Assembly: GCA_958298945.1 (NCBI GenBank)
Contig: OY282608.1
Span: 16,779,933-16,843,932, forward strand
Reading direction: 5' to 3'
Length of the DNA: 64,000 nucleotides
From: Atherix ibis
Taxonomy: Eukaryota; Arthropoda; Insecta; Diptera; Athericidae
Shown: one piece after another, positions 50,661-61,659 of the stretch
Numbering within the stretch: the first letter of the stretch is position 1
Layout: each line of letters starts with the position of its first letter
Notes under the pieces: model-generated
The model's input: only the letters and a program-made list of their open reading frames with translations
Told to the model about the DNA's origin: nothing
The model's database searches: none
Program-made: the position numbers and the translations under genes

Positions 50661-53150
50661 CTTGTTGGCTTGTTGGTTTGTCCGTTTTTTGGTTTGTTGG
50701 TTTGTTGGTTTGTTGGTTTGTTGGTTTGATGGTTTGTTCGTTTGTTGGTTTGTTTGTATGTTGGTCTGTTGGCTTGTTGGTTTGTTGGTTTGTTGGTTTG
50801 TTGGTTTGTTGGGTTGTTGGTTTGTGTGCTTGTTGGTTTGTTGGTTTGTTGGTTTGTTGGTTTGTTGGTTTTTTGGTTTGTTCGTTTGTTGGTTTGTTGG
50901 TTTAATGGTTTGTTGGTTTGTTCGTTTGTTCGCTTGTTGGTTTGTTGGTTTGTTGGTTTGTTGGCTTGTTGGCTTGTTGGTTTGTTGATTTGTTGGTCTG
51001 TTTGTTTGTTGTTTTGTTCGTTTGTTGGTTTGTTGATTTGTTGGTTTGTTGGTTTGTTGGTTTGTTGGTTTGTTGGTTTTTTGGTTTGTTGGTTTGTTGG
51101 TTTGTTGGCTTGTTGGTATGTTGGTTTGTTCGTTTGTTGGTTTGTTGGTTTGTTGGTTTGTTGGTTTGTTGGTTTGTTGGTTTGTTGGTTTGTTGGTTTG
51201 TTCGTTTGTTGGTTTGTTTGTTTGTTGGTTTGTTGGTTTGTTGGTTTGTTGGATTGTTGGTTTATTGGTTTGTTGGCTTGTTGGTTTGTTGGTTTGCTGG
51301 TTTGTTGGCTTGTTGGTTTGTTGGCTTGTTGATTTGTTGGTTTGTTGGTTTGTTGGTTTCTTGGTTTGTTGGGTTGTTGGTTTGTTCGTTTGTTAGTTTG
51401 TTGGTTTGTTGGTTTGTTGGTTTGTTGGTTTGTTGGCGTGTTGGCTTGTTGGTTTTTTGGTTTGTTCGTTTGTTGGTTTGTTGGTTTTTTGGTTTGTTGG
51501 TTTGTTGGTTTGTTGGTTTGTTGGTTTGTTGGTTTGTTGGTTTGTTGGTTTGTTGGTTTGTTGGTTTGTTGGTTTGTTGGCTTTTTGTTTTGTTGGTTTG
51601 GTCGTTTGTTGATTTGTTGGTTTGTTTGTTTGTTGGCTTGTTGGTTTGTTGGTTTGTTGGCTTGTTGGCTTGTTGGTTTGTTGGTTTGTTGGTTTGTTTT
51701 TTTGTTGGTTTGTTCATTTGTTGGTTTGTTGGTTTGTTGGTTTGTTGGTTTGTTGGTTTATTGGTTTGTTGGTTTGTTGGTTTGTTCGTTTGTTGGCTTG
51801 TTGGTTTGTTGGTTTGTTGGTTTGTTCGTTTGTTGGTTTGTTGGTTTGTTGGTTTGTTGGTTTGTTGGTTTGTCGGTTTGTTGGTTTGTTAGTTTGTTGG
51901 CTTTTTGGTTTGTTTGTTTGTTTGTTTGTTGGCTTGTTGGTTTGTTTGCTTGTTGGTTTGTTGGCTAGTTGCTTTGTTGGTTTGTTGGTTTGTTGGCTTG
52001 TTGGTTTGTTGGGTTGTTGGCTTGTTGGTTTGTTTGTTTGTTGGTTTGTTGGGTTGTTGGTTTGTTCGTTCGTTGGTTTGTTGGTTTGTTGCTTTGTTGG
52101 TTTGTTGGTTTGTTGGCTTGTTGGTTTGTTGGTTTGTTCGTTTGTTGGTTTGTTGGTTTGCTGTTTTGTTGGTTTGTTGGTTTGTTGGCTTGTTGGCTTG
52201 TTGGTTTATTGGTTTGTTGGTTTGTTGGTTTGTTGGCTTGTTGACTTGTTGGTTTGTTGGTTTGTTCGTTTGTTGATTTGTTGGTTTGTTGGTTTTTTGG
52301 TTTGTTGGCTTGTTGGTTTGTTGGTTTGTTGGTTTGTTGGTTTGTTCGTTTGTTGGTTTTTTGGTTTGTTGGTTTGTCGGTTTGTTGGTTTGTTGGCATG
52401 TTGGTTTGTTGGCTTGTTGACTTTTTGCCTTATTGGTTTGTTGGCTTGTTGGTTTGTTGGCTTGTTGGCTTATTGGTTTGTTGGTTTGTTCGTTTGTTGG
52501 TTTGTTGGTTTGTTCGTTTGTTGGTTTGTTGGCTTGTTTGTTTGGTGGTTTGTTGGTTTCTTGGTTTGTTGGTTTGTTGGCTTGTTGGCTTATTGGTTTG
52601 TTGGTTTGTTGGTTTGTTGGTTTGTTGGCTTATTGGTTTGTTGGGTTGTTGGTTTGTTCGTTTGTTGGTTTGTTGGTTTGTTGGTTTGCTGGTTTGTTGG
52701 CTTGTTGGCTTGTTGGTTTGTTGGTTTGTTCGTTTGTTGGTTTGTTGGTTTGCTGTTTTGTTGGTTTGTTGGTTTGTTGGCTTGTTGGCTTGTTGGCTTG
52801 TTGGTTTATTGGTTTGTTGGTTTGTTGGCTTGTTGGCTTGTTGGTTTGTTGGTTTGTTCGTTTGTTGGTTTGTTGGTTTGTTAGTTTTTTGGTTTGTTGG
52901 CTTGTTGGTTTGTTGGTTTGTTGGTTTGTTGGTTTGTTGGTTTGTTGGTTTGTTCGTTTGTTGGTTTTTTGGTTTGTTGGTTTGTTGGTTTGTTGGCATG
53001 TTGGTTTGTTGGCTTGTTGACTTTTTGGCTTATTGGTTTGTTGGCTTGTTGGTTTGTTGGTTTGGTGGTTTGTTGGTTTCTTGGTTTGTTGGTTTGTTGG
53101 TTTGTTCATTTGTTGGTTTGTTGGTTTGTTTGTTTGTTGGTTTGTTCGTT
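50661..53150 (+). repeat. 2.5-kb tandem HOR, unit 2
   Basis: Opens with TTTGTCCG near 50681 as unit 1 does, then carries about 96 extra bases with TTTGATGG and TTTGTATG units near 50727-50760. It then follows unit 1 at 2,456, 2,512 and 2,504 offsets: GGCGTG near 51435, TTCGTTCG near 52069, GGCATG at 52395 and 52995. Confidence 0.88.
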
Positions 53151-54110
53151 TGTTGGCTTGTTGGTTTGTTGGCTTATTGGTTTGTTGGTTTGTTTGTTTG
53201 TTCGTTTGTTGGTTTGTTGGTTCGTTGGCTTGTTGGTTTGCTGGTTTCTTGGCTTATTGGTTTGTTGGTTTGTTGGTTTGTTGGTTTGTTGGTTTGTTCG
53301 TTTGTTGGCTTGTTGGTTTGTTGGCTTGTTGGCATGTTGGTTTGTTGGCTTGTTGGGTTGTTGGTTTGTTGGTTTATTGGTTTGTTGGTTTGTTGGTTTG
53401 TTGGTTTGTTGTTTTGTTGGTTAGTTGGCTTGTTGGCTTGTTGGTTTGTTGGTTTGTTGGCTTGTTGGTTTGTTGGTTTTTTTGGTTTATTGGCTTGTTG
53501 GTTTGGTGGTTTGTTGGTTTCTTGGTTTGTTGGTTTGTTGGTTTGTTCGTTTGTTGGTTTGTTCGTTTGTTGGCTTGTTGGTTTGTTGGCTTATTGGTTT
53601 GTTGGTTTGTTGGTTTGTTTGTTTGTTCGTTTGTTGGTTTGTTGGTTTGTTGGCTTGTTGGTTTGTTGGCTTGTTGGCTTGTTGGTTTGTTGGTTTGTTA
53701 ATTTGTTGGTTTGTTCGTTAGTTGGCTTGTTGGTTTGTTGGCTTGTTGGCTTGTTGGCTTGTTGGTTTGTTTGTTTGTTGGTTTGTTGATTTGTTGGTTT
53801 GTTGGTTTGTTGGTTAGTTGGCTTGTTGGCTTGTTGGTTTTTTCGTTTTTTGGTTTGTTGGTTTGTTGGTTTGTTGGTTTGTTGGTTTGTTGGTTTGTTG
53901 GTTTGTTGGTTTGTTGGTTTGTTCGTTTGTTGGTTTGTTTGTTTGTTAGTTTGTTGGCTTGTTGGTTTGTTGGTTTGTTGGCTTGTTGGTTTGTTGGTTT
54001 GTTAATTTGTTGGTTTGTTCGTTTGTTGGCTTATTGGTTTGTTGGCTTGTTGGCTTGTTGGCTTGTTGGTTTGTTGGTTTGTTGGTTTGTTGGTTTGTTG
54101 GTTTGTTGGT
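53151..54110 (+). repeat. Copy of 47.0-47.95 kb
   Basis: TTCGTTGG near 53221, GGCATG at 53331, TTGTTTTG near 53411, TTTTTTTGG 9-mer near 53476, TTAATTTG near 53699, TTTTTTCGTTTTTTGG near 53839 and TTAATTTG near 54002, in the order of 47.05-47.95 kb at +6,169. TTCGTTAG near 53714 is private. Confidence 0.8.
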
Positions 54111-56080
54111 TTGTTGGTTAGTTGGCTTGTTGGCTTGTTGGTTTGTCCGTTTTTTGGTTTGTTGGTTTGTTGGTTTGTTGGTTTGTTGGTTTGATGGTTT
54201 GTTCGTTTGTTGGTTTGTTTGTATGTTGGTCTGTTGGCTTGTTGGTTTGTTGGTTTGTTGGTTTGTTGGGTTGTTGGTTTGTGTGCTTGTTGGTTTGTTG
54301 GTTTGTTGGTTTGTTGGTTTGTTGGTTTTTTGGTTTGTTCGTTTGTTGGTTTGTTGGTTTAATGGTTTGTTGGTTTGTTCGTTTGTTCGTTTGTTGGTTT
54401 GTTGGTTTGTTGGTTTGTTGGCTTGTTGGCTTGTTGGTTTGTTGATTTGTTGGTCTGTTTGTTTGTTGTTTTGTTCGTTTGTTGGTTTGTTGGTTTGTTG
54501 GTTTGTTGGTTTGTTGGTTTGTTGGTTTGTTGGTTTTTTGGTTTGTTGGTTTGTTGGTTTGTTGGTTTGTTGGTATGTTGGTTTGTTCGTTTGTTGGTTT
54601 GTTGGTTTGTTGGTTTGTTGGTTTGTTGGTTTGTTGGTTTGTTGGTTTGTTGGTTTGTTGGTTTGTTCGTTTGTTGGTTTGTTTGTTTGTTGGTTTGTTG
54701 GCTTGTTGGTTTGTTGGATTGTTGGTTTATTGGTTTGTTGGCTTGTTGGTTTGTTGGTTTGTTGGTTTGTTGGCTTGTTGGTTTGTTGGCTTGTTGATTT
54801 GTTGGTTTGTTGGTTTGTTGGTTTGTTGGTTTGTTGGGTTGTTGGTTTGTTCGTTTGTTAGTTTGTTGGTTTGTTGGTTTGTTGGTTTGTTGGTTTGTTG
54901 GCGTGTTGGCTTGTTGGTTTTTTGGTTTGTTCGTTTGTTGGTTTGTTGGTTTTTTGGTTTGTTGGTTTGTTGGTTTGTTGGTTTGTTGGTTTGTTGGTTT
55001 GTTGGTTTGTTGGTTTGTTGGTTTGTTGGTTTGTTGGTTTGTTGGTTTGTTGGTTTGTTGGCTTTTTGTTTTGTTGGTTTGGTCGTTTGTTGATTTGTTG
55101 GTTTGTTTGTTTGTTGGCTTGTTGGTTTGTTGGTTTGTTGGCTTGTTGGCTTGTTGGTTTGTTGGTTTGTTGGTTTGTTTTTTTGTTGGTTTGTTCATTT
55201 GTTGGTTTGTTGGTTTGTTGGTTTGTTGGTTTGTTGGTTTATTGGTTTGTTGGTTTGTTGGTTTGTTCGTTTGTTGGCTTGTTGGTTTGTTGGTTTGTTG
55301 GTTTGTTCGTTTGTTGGTTTGTTGGTTTGTTGGTTTGTTGGTTTGTTGGTTTGTCGGTTTGTTGGTTTGTTAGTTTGTTGGCTTTTTGGTTTGTTTGTTT
55401 GTTTGTTTGTTGGCTTGTTGGTTTGTTTGCTTGTTGGTTTGTTGGCTAGTTGCTTTGTTGGTTTGTTGGTTTGTTGGCTTGTTGGTTTGTTGGGTTGTTG
55501 GTTTGTTGGCTTGTTTGTTTGTTGGTTTGTTGGGTTGTTGGTTTGTTCGTTCGTTGGTTTGTTGGTTTGTTGCTTTGTTGGTTTGTTGGTTTGTTGGCTT
55601 GTTGGTTTGTTGGTTTGTTCGTTTGTTGGTTTGTTGGTTTGCTGTTTTGTTGGTTTGTTGGTTTGTTGGCTTGTTGGCTTGTTGGTTTATTGGTTTGTTG
55701 GTTTGTTGGTTTGTTGGCTTGTTGACTTGTTGGTTTGTTGGTTTGTTCGTTTGTTGGTTTGTTGGTTTGTTGGTTTTTTGGTTTGTTGGCTTGTTGGTTT
55801 GTTGGTTTGTTGGTTTGTTGGTTTGTTGGTTTGTTCGTTTGTTGGTTTTTTGGTTTGTTGGTTTGTCGGTTTGTTGGTTTGTTGGCATGTTGGTTTGTTG
55901 GCTTGTTGACTTTTTGCCTTATTGGTTTGTTGGCTTGTTGGTTTGTTGGCTTGTTGGCTTATTGGTTTGTTGGTTTGTTGGTTTGTTGGTTTGTTGGTTT
56001 GTTCGTTTGTTGGTTTGTTGGCTTGTTGGTTTGGTGGTTTGTTGGTTTCTTGGTTTGTTGGTTTGTTGGTTGTTCGTTTG
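54111..56080 (+). repeat. Third copy of the first part of the 2.5-kb unit
   Basis: Matches 50.65-52.60 kb at 3,457-3,489: TTTGTCCG near 54145, TTTGTATG near 54222, TTTAATGG near 54358, GGCGTG near 54900, TTTGGTCG near 55080, TTCGTTCG near 55549, GGCATG at 55884 with TTGACTTTTTGCC. A pure run of consensus units lies at about 54,957-55,060. Confidence 0.85.
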
Positions 56081-58400
56081 TCGGTTTGTTGGTTTTTTTG
56101 TTTGTTGGTTTGTTCGTTTGTTGGCTTATTGGTTTGTTGGTTTGTTGGCTTGTTGGTTTATTGGTTTTTTGGTTTGCTTGTTTGTTCGTTTGTTGGTTTG
56201 TTGGTTCGTTGGCTTGTTGGTTTGTTGGTTTGTTGGCTTATTGGTTTGTTGGTTTGTTGGTTTGTTGGTTTGTTGGTTTGTTCGTTTGTTAACTTATTGG
56301 TTTGTTGGCTTGTTGGCTTGTTGGTTTGTTGGCTTGTTGGCTTGTTGGTTTGTTGGTTTGTTGGTTTTTTGGTTTGTTGGTTTGTTGGTTTGTTGGTTAG
56401 TTGGCTTGTTGGCTTGTTGGTTTGGTGGTTTGTTGGCTTGTTGTTGTGTTGGTTTTTTGGTTTATTGGCTTGTTGGTTTGGTGGTTTGTTGGTTTCTTGG
56501 TTTGTTTGTTTGTTGGTTTGTTCGTTTGTTGGTTTGTTGGTTTGTTGGCTTATTGGTTTGTTGGTTTGTTGGTTTGTTGGTTTGTTGGTTTGTTCGTTTG
56601 TTGGCTTGTTGGTTTATTGGCTTGTTGGCTTGTTGGTTTGTTGGTTTGTTGGGTTGTTGGTTTGTTCGTTTGTTGGTTTGTTGGTTTGTTGGTTTGTTGG
56701 TTTGTTGGTTTGTTGGTTTGTTGGTTCGTTGGCTTGTTGTTTTGTTGGCTTGTTGGTTTGTTGGTTTTTTGGTTTATTGGCTTGTTGGTTTGGTGGTTTG
56801 TTGGTTTCTTGGTTTGTTGGTTTGTTGGTTTGTTCGTTTGTTGGTTTGTTCGTTTGTTGGTTTGTTTGTTTGTTGGTTTGTTCGTTTGTTGGCTTGTTGG
56901 TTTGTTGGCTTATGGGTTTGTTGGTTTGTTGGCTTGTTGGTTTGTTAGTTTGTTAATTTGTTGGTTTGTTCGTTTGTTGGCTTGTTGGTTTGTTGGCTTG
57001 TTGGCTTGTTGGCTTGTTGGTTTGTTGGTTTGTTGGTTTGTTGGTTTGTTTGTTTGTTCGTTTGTTGGTTTGTTGGTTCGTTAGCTTGTTGGTTTGTTGG
57101 TTTGTTGGCTTATTGGTTTGTTGGTTTGTTGGTTTATTTGTTTGTTCGTTTGTTGGTTTGTTGGTTTGTTGGTTTGTTGGTTTGTTGGTTTGTTGGCTTA
57201 TTGGTTTGTTGGTATGTTGGCTTGTTGGTTTGTTAGTTTGTTAATTTGTTGGTTTGTTCGTTTGTTGGGTTGTTGGTTTGTTGGCTTGTTGGCTTGTTGG
57301 CTTGTTGGTTTGTTGGTTTGTTGGTTTGTTGGTGTGTTGGTTTGTTGGTTTGTTGGTTTGTTGGTTTGTTGGTTAGTTGGCTTGTTGGCTTGTTGGTTTG
57401 TTTGTTTGTTGGCTTGTTGTTTTGTTGGTTTGTAGGTTTGTTCGTTTGTTGGTTTGTTGGTTTGTTGGTTTTTTGGTTTGTTGGCTTGTTGGTTTGTTGG
57501 TTTGTTGGTTTGTTGGTTCGTTGGTTTGTTCGTTTGTTGGTTTGTTTGTTTGTTGGTTTGTTGGCTTGTTGGTTTGTTGGTTTGTTGGTTTATTGGTTTG
57601 TTGGCTTGTTGGTTTGTTGTTTTGTTGGTTTCTTGGTTTGTTGGTTTGTTGGCGTGTTGGCTTGTTGGATTTTTGGTTTGTTCGTTTGTTGGTTTGTTTG
57701 TTTGTTGGTTTGTTGGTTTGTTGGTTTGTCGGTTTGTTGGTTTGTTGGTTTGTTGGTTTGTTGGTTTGTTGGTTTGTTGGTTTGTTGGTTTGTTGGTTTG
57801 TTGGTTTGTTGGTTTGTTGGTTTGTTGGTTTGTTGGTTTTTTGTTTTGTTGGTTTGGTCGTTTGTTGATTTGTTGGTTTGTTTGTTTGTTGGCTTCTTGG
57901 TTTGTTGGTTTGTTGGCTTGTTGGCTTGTTGGTTTGTTGGTTTGTTGGTTTATTTTTTTGTTGGTTTGTTCATTTGTTGGTTTGTTGGTTTGTTGGTTTA
58001 TTGGTTTGTTGGTTTGTTGGTTTGTTGGTTTGTTGGTTTGTTGGTTTGTTGGTTTGTTCGTTTGTTCGTTTGTTCGTTTGTTGGTTTGTTGATTTGTTGG
58101 TTTGTTGGTTTGTCGGTTTGTTGGTTTGTTAGTTTGTTGGCTTTTTGGTTTGTTTGTTTGTTCGTTTGTTGGCTTGTTGGTTTGTTTGCTTGTTGGTTTG
58201 TTGGCTAGTTGGCTTGTTGGTTTGTTGGTTTGTTGGTTTGTTGGTTTGTTGGGTTGTTGGTTTGTTCGTTTGTTGGTTTGTTGGTTTGTTGGTTTGCTGG
58301 TTTGTTGGCTTGTTGGCTTGTTGGTTTGTTGGTTTGTTCGTTTGTTGGTTTCTTGGTTTGCTGTTTTGTTGGTTTGTTGGTTTGTTGGCTTGTTGGCTTG
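56081..58400 (+). repeat. 3.0-kb tandem HOR, unit 1 (core)
   Basis: TTGGTTGTTCG 7-mer near 56070, TTTGCTTG near 56173, GTTAACTTATT near 56288, TTGTTGTG near 56443, TTTGGTGG near 56478, TTCGTTGG near 56725, GGCTTATGGG near 56907, TTCGTTAG near 57077, GGTATG near 57210, TTTGTAGG near 57432, GGCGTG near 57652 and a pure run at 57,733-57,836. Partners lie 2,984 bases on for 55.74-57.24 kb and 2,968-2,976 on for 57.4-58.45 kb. Confidence 0.88.
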
Positions 58401-61400
58401 TTGGTTTATTGGTTTGTTGGTTTGTTGGTTTGTTGGCTTGTTGACTTGTTGGTGTGTTGGTTTGTTCGTTTGTTTGTTTGTTGGTTTGTTGGTTTTTTTG
58501 GTTTGTTGGCTTGTTGGTTTGTTGGTTTGTTGGTTTGTTGGTTTGTTGGTTTGTTGCTTTGTTGGTTTGTTGGTTTGTTGGCTTGTTGGTTTGTTGGTTT
58601 GTTCGTTTGTTGGTTTGTTGGTTTGCTGTTTTGTTGGTTTGTTGGTTTGTTGGCTTGTTGGCTTGTTGGTTTATTGGTTTGTTGGTTTGTTGGTTTGTTG
58701 GCTTGTTGACTTGTTGGTTTGTTGGTTTGTTCGTTTGTTGGTTTGTTGGTTTGTTGGTTTTTTGGTTTGTTGGCTTGTTGGTTTGTTGGTTTGTTGGTTT
58801 GTTGGTTTGTTGGTTTGTTCGTTTGTTGGTTTTTTGGTTTGTTGGTTTGTCGGTTTGTTGGTTTGTTGGCATGTTGGTTTGTTGGCTTGTTGACTTTTTG
58901 CCTTATTGGTTTGTTGGCTTGTTGGTTTGTTGGCTTGTTGGCTTATTGGTTTGTTGGTTTGTTGGTTTGTTGGTTTGTTGGTTTGTTCGTTTGTTGGTTT
59001 GTTGGCTTGTTGGTTTGGTGGTTTGTTGGTTTCTTGGTTTGTTGGTTTGTTGGTTGTTCGTTTGTCGGTTTGTTGGTTTTTTTGTTTGTTGGTTTGTTCG
59101 TTTGTTGGCTTATTGGTTTGTTGGTTTGTTGGCTTGTTGGTTTATTGGTTTTTTGGTTTGCTTGTTTGTTCGTTTGTTGGTTTGTTGGTTCGTTGGCTTG
59201 TTGGTTTGTTGGTTTGTTGGCTTATTGGTTTGTTGGTTTGTTGGTTTGTTGGTTTGTTGGTTTGTTCGTTTGTTGGCTTATTGGTTTGTTGGCTTGTTGG
59301 CTTGTTGGTTTGTTGGCTTGTTGGCTTGTTGGTTTGTTGGTTTGTTGGTTTTTTGGTTTGTTGGTTTGTTGGTTTGTTGGTTAGTTGGCTTGTTGGCTTG
59401 TTGGTTTGGTGGTTTGTTGGCTTGTTGTTGTGTTGGTTTTTTGGTTTATTGGCTTGTTGGTTTGGTGGTTTGTTGGTTTCTTGGTTTGTTTGTTTGTTGG
59501 TTTGTTGGTTTGTTCGTTTGTTGGTTTGTTGGTTTGTTGGCTTATTTGTTTGTTGGTTTGTTGGTTTGTTGGTTTGTTCGTTTGTTGGCTTGTTGGTTTA
59601 TTGGCTTGTTGGCTTGTTGGTTTGTTGGTTTGTTGGGTTGTTGGTTTGTTCGTTTGTTGGTTTGTTGGTTTGTTGGTTTGTTGGTTTGTTGGTTTGTTGG
59701 TTTGTTGGTTCGTTGGCTTGTTGGTTTGTTGGCTTGTTGGTTTGTTGGTTTTTTGGTTTATTGGCTTGTTGGTTTGGTGGTTTGTGGGTTTCTTGGTTTG
59801 TTGGTTTGTTGGTTTGTTCGTTTGTTGGTTTGTTCGTTTGTTGGTTTGTTTGTTTGTTGGTTTGTTCGTTTGTTGGCTTGTTGGTTTGTTGGCTTATGGG
59901 TTTGTTGGTTTGTTGGCTTGTTGGTTTGTTAGTTTGTTAATTTGTTGGTTTGTTCGTTTGTTGGCTTGTTGGTTTGTTGGCTTGTTGGCTTGTTGGCTTG
60001 TTGGTTTGTTGGTTTGTTGGTTTGTTGGTTTGTTTGTTTGTTCGTTTGTTGGTTTGTTGGTTCGTTAGCTTGTTGGTTTGTTGGTTTGTTGGCTTATTGG
60101 TTTGTTGGTTTGTTGGTTTATTTGTTTGTTCGTTTGTTGGTTTGTTGGTTTGTTGGTTTGTTGGTTTGTTGGCTTATTGGTTTGTTGGTATGTTGGCTTG
60201 TTGGTTTGTTAGTTTGTTAATTTGTTGGTTTGTTCGTTTGTTGGGTTGTTGGTTTGTTGGCTTGTTGGCTTGTTGGCTTGTTGGTTTGTTGGTTTGTTGG
60301 TTTGTTGGTTTGTTGGTTTGTTGGTTTGTTGGTTTGTTGGTTAGTTGGCTTGTTGGCTTGTTGGTTTGTTTGTTTGTTGGCTTGTTGTTTTGTTGGTTTG
60401 TAGGTTTGTTCGTTTGTTGGTTTGTTGGTTTGTTGGTTTTTTGGTTTGTTGGCTTGTTGGTTTGTTGGTTTGATGGTTTGTTGGTTCGTTGGTTTGTTCG
60501 TTTGTTGGTTTGTTTGTTTGTTGGTTTGTTGGCTTGTTGGTTTGTTGGTTTGTTGGTTTATTGGTTTGTTGGCTTGTTGGTTTGTTGTTTTGTTGGTTTC
60601 TTGGTTTGTTGGTTTGTTGGCGTGTTGGCTTGTTGGTTTTTTGGTTTGTTCGTTTGTTGGTTTGTTTGTTTGTTGGTTTGTTGGTTTGTTGGTTTGTCGG
60701 TTTGTTGGTTTGTTGGTTTGTTGGTTTGTTGGTTTGTTGGTTTGTTGGTTTGTTGGTTTGTTGGTTTGTTGGTTTGTTGGTTTGTTGGTTTGTTGGTTTG
60801 TTGGTTTTTTGTTTTGTTGGTTTGGTCGTTTGTTGATTTGTTGGTTTGTTTGTTTGTTGGCTTGTTGGTTTGTTGGTTTGTTGGCTTGTTGGCTTGTTGG
60901 TTTGTTGGTTTGTTGGTTTATTTTTTTGTTGGTTTGTTCATTTGTTGGTTTGTTGGTTTGTTGGTTTGTTGGTTTATTGGTTTGTTGGTTTGTTGGTTTG
61001 TTGGTTTGTTGGTTTGTTGGTTTGTTGGTTTGTTGGTTTGTTCGTTTGTTCGTTTGTTGGTTTGTTGATTTGTTGGTTTGTTGGTTTGTCGGTTTGTTGG
61101 TTTGTTAGTTTGTTGGCTTTTTGGTTTGTTTGTTTGTTCGTTTGTTGGCTTGTTGGTTTGTTTGCTTGTTGGTTTATTGGCTAGTTGGCTTGTTGGTTTG
61201 TTGGTTTGTTGGTTTGTTGGTTTGTTGGGTTGTTGGTTTGTTCGTTTGTTGGTTTGTTGGTTTGTTGGTTTGCTGGTTTGTTGGCTTGTTGGCTTGTTGG
61301 TTTGTTGGTTTGTTCGTTTGTTGGTTTCTTGGTTTGCTGTTTTGTTGGTTTGTTGGTTTGTTGGCTTGTTGGCTTGTTGGTTTATTGGTTTGTTGGTTTG

Positions 61401-61430
61401 TTGGTTTGTTGGCTTGTTGACTTGTTGGTG
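58401..61430 (+). repeat. 3.0-kb tandem HOR, unit 2
   Basis: Same order as the preceding unit: GGCATG at 58868, TTGGTTGTTCG near 59053, TTGTTGTG near 59427, GGCTTATGGG near 59891, TTCGTTAG near 60061, GGTATG near 60187, TTTGTAGG near 60400, GGCGTG near 60620. At the left end a stretch ending in CTTGTTGACTTG occurs twice (near 58440 and 58700), so the junction carries a local duplication with TTTTTTTGG near 58497. Confidence 0.87.
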
Positions 61431-61659
61431 TGTTGGTTTATTGGTTTGTTTGTTTGTTGGTTTGTTGGTTTTTTGGTTTGTTGGTGTGTTGGTTTGTTCG
61501 TTTGTTTGTTTGTTGGTTTGTTGGTTTGTTCGTTTGTTGGTTTTTTGGTTTGTTGGTTTGTTGGTTTGTTGGTTTGTTGGCATGTTGGTTTGTTGGCTTG
61601 TTGACTTTTTGCCTTATTGGTTTGTTGGCTTGTTGGTTTGTTGGTTTGTTGGTTTGTTG

